Source of the DNA: NaphS2 sp964588535
GTDB taxonomy: Bacteria > Desulfobacterota > DSM-4660 > Desulfatiglandales > Desulfatiglandaceae
Direction of reading: 5' to 3'
Length of the DNA: 6,717 nucleotides
Assembly (NCBI GenBank): GCA_964588535.1
Contig: CAZPQA010000147.1
Location: 1 to 6,717 of the forward strand
Position numbers and translations under genes: made by a program. Under the pieces are notes generated by a model that saw only the letters and a list, made by a program, of their open reading frames with translations, searched no databases and was not told the origin of the DNA. Below are positions 1 to 5,073 of this stretch, piece after piece; positions within the stretch are counted from its first letter, which is position 1, and every line of letters starts with the position of its first letter.

Positions 1-443
1 AACGGAAGTATCATCACACGGCCCCCATCAACATGAACTATGCCCTGCGGGAAGCTCTGAGGCTCATTGCCGAAGAAGGGCTTGAGGCCCGTTTTGCACG
101 ACACCTGTTGAATCACCGGGCACTGGTGGCCGGTGTAGAGGCCATGGGCCTGTCCATGCTGGTGGCTGAAGGAGAGCGGTTGCCCATGTTGAATGCCGTA
201 TGCATCCCGGAGGGCGCTGATGATTTGAAGGTACGAAAGGCCCTCTTAAACGATTTCGGTATGGAAATTGGTGGGGGATTAGGCGATCTGGCCGGTAAAG
301 TATGGCGGGTCGGCCTTATGGGTCACGCATCCCGCCGCAGGAACGTGGTCCTGTTCCTGTCAGCCCTTGAAATCATCCTGAAAGCCCAGGGCGTCAGCAT
401 CAACACCGGCAAAGCCCTTGACGGCGCCGCGGCTGTTTATTAG
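1..443 (+). CDS. Class V aminotransferase, alanine-glyoxylate / serine-pyruvate type (3' part only)
   Basis: This is the C-terminal part of a PLP-dependent fold-type I aminotransferase; the gene starts upstream of the window and the frame opens at base 3. The first residues read RKYHHTAPINM, which matches the YHHTAP segment of the alanine-glyoxylate aminotransferase (AGXT-like) family. The segment GGLGDLAGKVWRVGLMG follows, and its Arg (codon 306-308) corresponds to the Arg that binds the substrate carboxylate in AGT enzymes. The PLP-binding lysine lies upstream and cannot be checked. Such enzymes move an amino group between alanine or serine and glyoxylate or pyruvate in the cytoplasm. The stop is TAG at 441-443, and the reading frame is intact to its expected end. 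The exact donor and acceptor cannot be assigned from this fragment; close relatives include serine-glyoxylate aminotransferases and aspartate 4-/6-aminotransferase variants. Confidence 0.9.
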   Translation, partial: RKYHHTAPINMNYALREALRLIAEEGLEARFARHLLNHRALVAGVEAMGLSMLVAEGERLPMLNAVCIPEGADDLKVRKALLNDFGMEIGGGLGDLAGKVWRVGLMGHASRRRNVVLFLSALEIILKAQGVSINTGKALDGAAAVY

Positions 444-660
444 GGCCCGCATCGTAGGGGCAGGTCTTGTGCCTGCCCTGATCAGGTCTTGTGCCTGCCC
501 TGATCAAAGGGACGTACACACAAGATACAGAAAGGGCGGGCACAAGACCCGCCCCTACGTATTGGTAATCGGATTCCTTAATAACCGCCACGCCTTTTCT
601 CACAAACCGACCCAGGCTGGTTCCCTCCCTGATGGGATGAACCGACAATTGCGCAATCAT
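400..660 (-). pseudogene. MTH1187-family thiamine-binding protein, 5' fragment cut by the repeat
   Basis: The first 34 residues (bases 559-660, beginning MIAQLSVHPIREGTSLGRF and reaching VIKESDYQY) match the N-terminus of the MTH1187/YqgV family (UPF0045). These are small, roughly 100-residue ferredoxin-like-fold proteins reported to bind thiamine. After Tyr34 the family would continue with a segment like xLTPMGTxxEG. Here the frame instead enters the palindromic repeat (VGAGLVPAL) and runs to a stop at 400-402, giving an 86-residue chimera whose last residues overlap the aminotransferase gene on the other strand. No remainder of the gene is present downstream. The ATG at 658-660 is preferred over an in-frame ATG at 730-732, because a strong AGGAG lies 5 bases ahead of it and the homology starts there. 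It begins 16 bp after the kinase-like gene ends, so it was probably the last gene of that operon. Two thirds of the fold is missing, so function is doubtful. Confidence 0.75.
453..559. repeat. GTAGGGGC-type palindromic intergenic repeat with internal duplication
   Basis: The two arms are inverted copies of each other: 453-479 (begins CGTAGGGGCAGGTCTTG) and 533-559 (ends GACCCGCCCCTACG). They match over 27 bases with two differences, one of which is a G:U wobble in the + strand transcript. Inside, a 22-bp unit occurs twice in tandem, at 461-482 and 483-504. About 28 bases of non-repeated loop (505-532) separate it from the right arm. The element sits between two convergent reading frames and could fold into a long hairpin in RNA from either strand. 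There is no U-tract, so a classic intrinsic terminator is not supported. No transposase and no convincing target-site duplication are seen. Repeats of this general style are scattered in many bacterial genomes and give spurious peptides such as VGAGLVPA. Confidence 0.85.
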
Positions 661-665
661 CTCTT

Positions 666-670
666 CTCCT
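666..670 (-). promoter_or_regulatory. Shine-Dalgarno of the truncated MTH1187-like gene
   Basis: On the minus strand AGGAG lies 5 bases before the ATG at 658-660, within a longer purine run (AGAGAGGAGAAGAG). It decides the start of the truncated gene. It also shows that the gene once had a good translation signal and was not a chance reading frame. Confidence 0.75.
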
Positions 671-676
671 CTCTCA

Positions 677-1585
677 TCAGACCGGATAAGACGATCCCGC
701 AAACCCCTTAGACTGATGAAACACCTTCTCAAACACTTGAACCTCTTTCATCCTACCAGTATCCAGAAATACCCCATACACGGGATCTGTTTTATCCACT
801 GAACGACCCAGAAGCTTCTGTTCCAGGAGTGAAAGGGCCTCCACCGATTTGTCGCAGACCGGGTACCCCTTGTCGTCACAGGAAATATCTGCCTCACATG
901 ACACTTGGGAAATGTTATTGATATCCACCAGTTTTATTCCCCCTGATGGCGTCAGCACCAGGTTCCCAACCCCCGCCAGATCGGGGATTAAACAGGCTTC
1001 CCGAATCATATTTCTGATCTGCGCCAAGGCTTTCTCTGCCTTACTTCGTACAGTTTCAGTCCATTTCTCAATCTGGTCTTGCTTTAACCTGGTTCGATGT
1101 TCTTCGCGGTCCGCCATGCGACAAAAAAGCGCCCACAGAGAATGTCGCTCCAAAAGCGCCCAGGGATCCAGGATCTCTCCTTCAACATATTCCTGAAGAC
1201 CGCAGAGAAGCGTTTCATATTTCCCATGGATGCGATAATCCACCAGAAATTCATTGGACATTGCCATATACTCGGGCGCCAGATATTTTTCAACCACCTT
1301 TACCCGTTTCAATTCCGGCATGGCATCTTTCGACCGGTCAAATCGTGTTCGAAAAACCCTCAGCATCTTCACCGGCGTTGCTTTCGGAAACCACCTCACA
1401 CCATCCCTTACGATCCCTCCCTTTTCCCTTTTCACATCCTCCGGGCGCAACACCGCCATGATATGGGACCGCAAACCCACCCGGTAATGCCTCCGAAAAA
1501 CGAACCGACCCGGGCTTCGAATAAAATTCAACTCAAGAATATCCGAATGGTTTAAACGAAGTTTATCTCGAATGTCCGATAGCAT
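677..1585 (-). CDS. Uncharacterised protein with protein-kinase-like motifs
   Basis: This 302-residue protein has no signal peptide and no membrane span, so it is probably cytoplasmic. I do not recognise a named family. Several segments recall the protein-kinase/aminoglycoside-phosphotransferase fold. A basic, strand-rich N-terminal part with KMLRVFRTRF (73-82) is followed by an Glu-containing helix-like stretch. A hinge-like CGLQEYVEGEILDPW lies at 128-142. The segment DLAGVGNLVLTPSGGIKLVD (202-221) resembles a catalytic loop plus a DFG-type metal-binding Asp. Asn208 and Asp221 are 13 residues apart, the same spacing as Asn171 and Asp184 in protein kinase A. The candidate catalytic Asp202 is six residues before the Asn instead of the usual five, and DFG is replaced by DIN. 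The start ATG overlaps the end of the MFS gene by 23 bp, which suggests translational coupling and a shared role. The assignment is by eye only: kinase, phosphotransferase or an inactive relative are all possible. Confidence 0.65.
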   Translation of the reverse strand: MLSDIRDKLRLNHSDILELNFIRSPGRFVFRRHYRVGLRSHIMAVLRPEDVKREKGGIVRDGVRWFPKATPVKMLRVFRTRFDRSKDAMPELKRVKVVEKYLAPEYMAMSNEFLVDYRIHGKYETLLCGLQEYVEGEILDPWALLERHSLWALFCRMADREEHRTRLKQDQIEKWTETVRSKAEKALAQIRNMIREACLIPDLAGVGNLVLTPSGGIKLVDINNISQVSCEADISCDDKGYPVCDKSVEALSLLEQKLLGRSVDKTDPVYGVFLDTGRMKEVQVFEKVFHQSKGFAGSSYPV

Positions 1586-2804
1586 TTGGTTTTCCCGTTC
1601 CCATCTCCCTCGTCCTCGAAATAAGCAGCAGAATATCCAGAACGATCAACAGCGAAACCACCGCCATGGCCACAAAAACCGCCGATAATGACCATTGGGT
1701 CTTGATCCATCCCACCACATAAACAGCCACCGACCCCACCCCGAAAGTAAGGACAAATTTAGTACCATAGGCACTGTGTCGCAGGCGATCGGGCGTCAGG
1801 TATGCCACCAGGGTATTTTCGATGGGCTGCATGCCCAGCAGAAAAAACATGTAACAGATGGTAACCAGCAACAGCGGAACATCCGTAGTGTAAGCCATCA
1901 ACAGGGCCAGGGGGAGTGCCACCAGATGAAACACCAGGTATCCCCGGCGCGGGTCAAACCGCTCGGCCACCCGCCCACCCAGATACTGCCCCAGCATGCC
2001 AACGGAAAAGACCAGGGAAGAAAGGGCCGTGGCCGCCACATTGCGGGAGGCAGGGAACCAGTCCAGACTTCCCAGATACGCCAGAAGGCCTGGATTTCTG
2101 AGCTCAAAATAGGATGGGAGTACCACAGTGGCACAACGGTACGCCACACCGCCCAGCATCATGGCCACACACAAAATGGCAAACGCCACAACCAGCCGCC
2201 CCGTCGTGTCCCCAGCCGACTTCATTTTCTTTTCCGGCTCCTGAATGGGCAGCGTAACCATTAGTAATGCTCCACAAAGATTGCACCCGCCCAGAAAGAA
2301 AAACGCCGTTTGAATACCGTAAAAATGATTGATGAGTCCCGCCAGGATGGGGGCGGCAGCCAGACCCGCATTGCCCGCCATGCCATTATACCCCAGGGCC
2401 ATGCTCATTCGCTCAATTCCCTTGGAGATCAATCCCAATCCCGCGGGGTGATAAATTCCTGAAAAAAGACCCACCCCGGCCAGACAGAGAGAAAAAATAC
2501 CGGGATCGTCCACAAACCATCCGGCGGCCAACCCGCAGAATCCGGCCCCCGTGTAAAAGGTCAGCAGCAGCGGTTTGGCACCGAATTTGTCGCTCAATAG
2601 TCCCCATGGTAACGCCGTCACACCAAACAAAAGGTACATCCAGAAAGACAGGGCCAGAACCGGCGCCAGTCCCATGCCATATTTTTCCGTCAAGGGCAAT
2701 ACCAGGGCCGGAAACACCAGCATATTGAAATGGCTCATAAAATGGCCGAAACAGGTGGTGCTGAGGATTTTTCGTTCATTTGCATTCATGGCATTATTTT
2801 TCAA
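1563..2804 (-). CDS. MFS transporter, fosmidomycin-resistance (Fsr)-like
   Basis: This is a 413-residue inner-membrane protein of usual length for a 12-span major facilitator, with hydrophobic segments spread over the whole chain. The MFS loop 2-3 motif A is visible as GLLSDKFGAKPLL (68-80), with its half-repeat partner GRVAERFDPRRGYL at 277-290. GIYHPAGLGLISKG (116-129) resembles the equivalent SxFHPEGxxMA region of Fsr-like drug exporters. The family exports small molecules by proton antiport; the substrate here cannot be read from sequence. The best start is a TTG at 2802-2804 with AAGGG 7 bases upstream. An in-frame ATG five codons later (2787-2789) has no ribosome binding site. The 75 bases before it, back to the wecB stop, contain no gene and no clear terminator. 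It therefore probably shares the wecB transcript and is coupled to the overlapping kinase-like gene downstream. Confidence 0.88.
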   Translation of the reverse strand: MKNNAMNANERKILSTTCFGHFMSHFNMLVFPALVLPLTEKYGMGLAPVLALSFWMYLLFGVTALPWGLLSDKFGAKPLLLTFYTGAGFCGLAAGWFVDDPGIFSLCLAGVGLFSGIYHPAGLGLISKGIERMSMALGYNGMAGNAGLAAAPILAGLINHFYGIQTAFFFLGGCNLCGALLMVTLPIQEPEKKMKSAGDTTGRLVVAFAILCVAMMLGGVAYRCATVVLPSYFELRNPGLLAYLGSLDWFPASRNVAATALSSLVFSVGMLGQYLGGRVAERFDPRRGYLVFHLVALPLALLMAYTTDVPLLLVTICYMFFLLGMQPIENTLVAYLTPDRLRHSAYGTKFVLTFGVGSVAVYVVGWIKTQWSLSAVFVAMAVVSLLIVLDILLLISRTREMGTGKPNAIGHSR

Positions 2805-2811
2805 GCCATTT

Positions 2812-2816
2812 CCCTT
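2812..2816 (-). promoter_or_regulatory. Shine-Dalgarno supporting the TTG start of the MFS gene
   Basis: On the minus strand AAGGG, inside GAAAGGGAAA, lies 7 bases before the TTG at 2802-2804. No comparable signal precedes the later ATG at 2787-2789, so this site favours the rare TTG start. Confidence 0.55.
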
Positions 2817-2879
2817 TCGTGAAACGTCTCCTCAAACGCCCCGAAGGTGGATTCAGCCGTGTTCCCTCAACTGGCAACT

Positions 2880-4010
2880 TTAAAACCCCATTTCCCCCGA
2901 AAGCAGTATCCCCACAATCCGATCCCCCGCCCTGCCATCCCAAAGGGGAATATCTTTCCCTTCGGGCCATCGGCCCTGCATAACATCTTCCAGCCCCAGG
3001 CGGACTTTTTCCGGATCGTTTCCCACCAAGCGGCTGGTTCCCATTTCCACCGTAATCGGTCGCTCCGTATTGTTCCGCAGGGTGAGACAGGGGACTTTCA
3101 AAAACGTTGTTTCTTCCTGCATGCCGCCTGAATCGGTCAATACCACTTTTGCTCCGCTCATGAGGCAAAGATTGTCCCGGTAAGGCAAGGGAGAGACGCA
3201 CCTAAACGCAGGATGGGCCTCAAACAGGCTTTGAAACCCGTATTCATCCATGGCTTTCTGCGTTCGCGGATGCACCGGAAAGACCATGGGCAGTTTTCTG
3301 GAAAAGCCCGCCAGGCATTCCAAAAGCGGCTTGAGAACAGCCGGATCGTCCACATTGGCCGGCCGGTGCAGGGTGACCAGGGCATACGCTTCACCCGGTT
3401 TAAGATCAAGGTGGTCTTGAATATGGCCCTCCTTTGCCTTCGGCAGTTCATGGGCCAAAGTATCCATCATAACATTACCCACAAGGTGAATTTTCCTTTC
3501 ATCCACCCCTTCACGTTTCAGGTTTTCCACACCGCTCGGCTCGGATACCAACAATACCTGGGAGAGGGCATCGGTCACAATACGGTTAATCTCTTCCGGC
3601 ATGCTTCGGTCAAAACTCCGAAGCCCCGCTTCCACATGAACCACGGGAATGCCCAGTTTTACCGCCGCCAGTGCACAGGCCGCCGTGGAATTGACATCGC
3701 CAAAGACCACCGTGGCCGCCGAACGCATCTCCAGCAGGTGCGCTTCATAACGTTCCAAAATCCGAGCTGTCTGGACCCCGTGGGGTCCTGATCCCACATT
3801 CAGATTCACATCGGGTTTGGGGATCCCAAGCTCGCTGAAGAAAACATCATTCATCCCCTGATCGTAGTGTTGGCCGGTGTGAACAATCCGCCAGGACAGC
3901 TTCCGCTCAGCCAACGCCGCACCGCACGATTTGAGCGCCCGCACCACCGGTGCCAGTTTCATGAAATTAGGCCGCGCCCCCGCCACCAGATCAATCACGT
4001 TATGGGACAT
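2880..4010 (-). CDS. wecB: UDP-N-acetylglucosamine 2-epimerase (non-hydrolysing)
   Basis: This enzyme interconverts UDP-GlcNAc and UDP-ManNAc in the cytoplasm, a precursor step for ManNAc-containing surface polysaccharides. At 376 residues it has the normal length. Family motifs are all in place: GARPNFMKLAP (11-21), HTGQHYD (44-50), VFGDVNST (102-109, Asp105), HVEAGLRS (125-132, Glu127), PEEINR (138-143, Glu139), TLHRPAN (213-219, His215), LTDSGGMQEE (291-300) and NNTERP (313-318). Asp105, Glu127, Glu139 and His215 line up with the catalytic Asp95, Glu117, Glu131 and His213 of the E. coli enzyme, so it should be active. The ATG at 4008-4010 has GGAG about 8-9 bases upstream and the N-terminus aligns with the family. 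It is the first gene of a probable four-gene minus-strand operon. No glycosyltransferase or ManNAc dehydrogenase (wecC) is adjacent, so the final product is unknown. Confidence 0.95.
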   Translation of the reverse strand: MSHNVIDLVAGARPNFMKLAPVVRALKSCGAALAERKLSWRIVHTGQHYDQGMNDVFFSELGIPKPDVNLNVGSGPHGVQTARILERYEAHLLEMRSAATVVFGDVNSTAACALAAVKLGIPVVHVEAGLRSFDRSMPEEINRIVTDALSQVLLVSEPSGVENLKREGVDERKIHLVGNVMMDTLAHELPKAKEGHIQDHLDLKPGEAYALVTLHRPANVDDPAVLKPLLECLAGFSRKLPMVFPVHPRTQKAMDEYGFQSLFEAHPAFRCVSPLPYRDNLCLMSGAKVVLTDSGGMQEETTFLKVPCLTLRNNTERPITVEMGTSRLVGNDPEKVRLGLEDVMQGRWPEGKDIPLWDGRAGDRIVGILLSGEMGF

Positions 4011-4067
4011 CCAGGTTCTCCATTTGTCTCACAAGATTCCAGCCGAAATCAATTTGAAGTTTTCTGT

Positions 4068-4096
4068 TTTATATAACGAATCACCAGACGGTGCAA
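4068..4096 (-). promoter_or_regulatory. Candidate sigma70 promoter of the wecB operon
   Basis: On the minus strand, TTGCAC (4091-4096) and TATAAA (4068-4073) are separated by 17 bases. The -10 box matches the consensus in five of six positions, the -35 box in three. Transcription would start near 4060, giving a leader of about 50 bases before the wecB ATG. This is a by-eye match in an AT-rich stretch. Confidence 0.4.
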
Positions 4097-4222
4097 TTGG
4101 AAAAGATAAATGGGAACGAGAAGGAAAACTTCGGAGGATAAGGTTCGAATATGGGTTCCCGTTCCGGTTGCTGTTTAAGGCTTGCGGCATCCCCGGAAAT
4201 CCTGTATTTTTGAAAATCAGAC

Positions 4223-4305
4223 TTTTCAAGCGTAACCGGTGTAATATCGAAGACGGTCATGGATTTGAAAGGCCGTTGTTTGGTTTTGGCATGAACGCTT
4301 GAAAA
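4223..4305 (+). promoter_or_regulatory. Inverted repeat / possible structured leader of the lipoprotein gene
   Basis: TTTTCAAGCGT (4223-4233) and ACGCTTGAAAA (4295-4305) form a perfect 11-bp inverted repeat with a 61-base interior. The interior holds a smaller imperfect pair, ACGGTC and GGCCGT, around 4253-4276. The right arm ends one base before the ribosome binding site (GAGGGGG, 4307-4313) of the lipoprotein gene, so a fold here could influence translation. No known riboswitch class was recognised. The rest of 4097-4318 shows no gene. Confidence 0.35.
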
Positions 4306-4318
4306 AGAGGGGGTAAAC

Positions 4319-4462
4319 ATGAAAACCTGGATGAAACCGACATTTTTTTCACTGACGGTTTTGTGCATATGGATGGGGCTTTCTGGATGCAGCGACAGCG
4401 GCAGTGTCGCCGTATCCACCGAAGGCCAGCACACCGGGTACTTACGGGTGCGCCCTCAATGA
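4319..4462 (+). CDS. Short predicted lipoprotein, possibly the 5' part of a frameshifted gene
   Basis: This 47-codon frame is too short for ordinary gene finding but has a good GAGGGGG ribosome binding site 5 bases before its ATG and a clear type II signal peptide. It starts MKTWMKP, followed by a hydrophobic stretch of about 13 residues and the lipobox LSGC (Cys24). Signal peptidase II would cleave before Cys24 and leave a lipidated mature peptide of 24 residues starting CSDSGSVAVS. Such a short mature chain is unusual. A Cys-rich frame in the next phase overlaps its end and could be the true C-terminus if one base has been gained near 4400-4435. It diverges from wecB and has no obvious functional link to it. 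No family was recognised. The signal peptide is well supported; the length of the real product is not. Confidence 0.6.
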   Translation: MKTWMKPTFFSLTVLCIWMGLSGCSDSGSVAVSTEGQHTGYLRVRPQ

Positions 4463-4574
4463 ATGCCCGCCGGGCGGTGACATGGGTCAATGCACCGACT
4501 GGAAGAAGCTGCCGTGCCAGGGGACACCGAAGCTCACAGGGGGCGACTGCGCCGAGTCTTGTCCGGGAACGTAG
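4449..4574 (+). pseudogene. Cys-rich frame, candidate frameshifted C-terminus of the lipoprotein
   Basis: In the phase one base ahead of the lipoprotein frame, codons from 4449 to the TAG at 4572-4574 encode six cysteines in about 41 residues (CALNECPPGG, GQCTDWKKLPC, GGDCAESCPGT). This composition is typical of small exported disulphide- or metal-binding domains. The frame is open back to 4356 but has no start codon with a ribosome binding site there, and it could only be exported if joined to the lipobox frame. Joining the two would give a lipoprotein of about 85 residues. This could be a real inactivating frameshift, a sequencing error, recoding, or coincidence. The six cysteines argue for genuine coding sequence. 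Confidence 0.4.
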
Positions 4575-4713
4575 CGACAGCGGGAACCAGAGTGCTTTTT
4601 TGACACGCCGGTTTCGATTCCATATATTGAATTTCAAACAACCGTCGGAATGGACGGAATTCCAGTATGATGTCGGCTGATTTACAACGCCTGAAGCCCC
4701 TGCCAAGCAGATC
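4575..4713. other. Intergenic stretch without a recognisable gene
   Basis: This stretch lies between the Cys-rich frame and the DUF6790-like gene. I see a small stem, CCGTC-GGAATG-GACGG, around 4640-4656, a GGAATTCC palindrome just after it, and a T-run near 4595-4601 that is not preceded by a strong hairpin. No promoter, terminator or RNA gene could be assigned. Confidence 0.4.
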
Positions 4714-5073
4714 ATGATGAAATACGGTCTCTATATCCCATTGACCTGTGTAGCGGTTTTTTTCCTGTGGGGTCTCCACACGGATGGAACCAAAGACTGG
4801 GTTAATCAGCTCTTAGCCAATGCGCTGGTGATCGGGCTCGGCGGCCAATTGCTGGGGTTCGCCGTGGGGCATATCTTCAAGGCAGACATCATTGCCAAAC
4901 AGATCGGCTGGAAAAAGGGGAGTCCGTTTCAGTTTGAGGTGGGTATTGCAAATCTTGCCATCGGTGTGTTGGGTGTTATGTGTGCCTGGTTCTCTGGGGC
5001 CTTACCCAAAGTTCATCATGAATGGCCTTGTGGTCGTCACCTTTCCGGAGTTTTTCCGTCACATGTTCCATGA
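4714..5073 (+). pseudogene. DUF6790-like membrane protein, 3'-truncated
   Basis: Residues 1-95 look like the N-terminal part of a DUF6790-type integral membrane protein. They show hydrophobic spans at about 5-20, 33-56 and 76-94, and the characteristic IGWKKGSPFQFEVGIANLA at 64-82, followed by IGVLGVMCAWFSG. The family normally continues with a DFW/GxFW-like segment and further spans. Here, from about base 4999, the frame reads ALPKVHHEWPCGRH and so on, which is the antisense of the convergent anti-sigma-like gene, and it stops at 5071-5073. The last 24 residues are therefore not family sequence. The start at 4714 (or the adjacent ATG at 4717) follows an in-frame TGA at 4678-4680 and has only a weak ribosome binding site. 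Biological role of the family is unknown; loss of the C-terminal spans probably makes it non-functional. Confidence 0.7.

Noticed and set aside
461..505. Possible start of a CRISPR array
   Set aside because: The two 22-bp copies are directly adjacent with no spacer, and they are part of a palindromic element. No cas genes are near.
453..559. Palindromic repeat as a mobile element encoding its own transposase
   Set aside because: It is about 107 bp long with no protein of its own and no clear target-site duplication; at most it is a non-autonomous repeat.
418..711. Plus-strand reading frame of 97 codons across the palindromic repeat
   Set aside because: It contains the VGAGLVPAL-type peptide produced by reading the repeat, overlaps the aminotransferase end, and has no ribosome binding site or family signal.
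1695..2264. Long plus-strand frame (189 codons) antisense to the MFS gene
   Set aside because: The composition is rich in His, Gln and Arg, as expected for the antisense of a membrane protein. The MFS frame on the other strand has full family motifs.
3213..3791. Plus-strand frame of 192 codons antisense to wecB
   Set aside because: wecB has every catalytic motif in the opposite strand; the antisense frame has no recognisable domain or ribosome binding site.
4081..4434. Minus-strand frame of 117 codons upstream of wecB
   Set aside because: It overlaps the lipoprotein start and leader on the other strand, has no clear ribosome binding site, and shows no family features.
4595..4601. T-run as an intrinsic terminator
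   Set aside because: No stable GC-rich hairpin lies directly before the T-run.
4363..4680. Plus-strand frame of 105 codons overlapping the lipoprotein
   Set aside because: The Arg/Ser-rich composition looks like an out-of-phase reading; the lipobox and Cys-rich phases are more protein-like.
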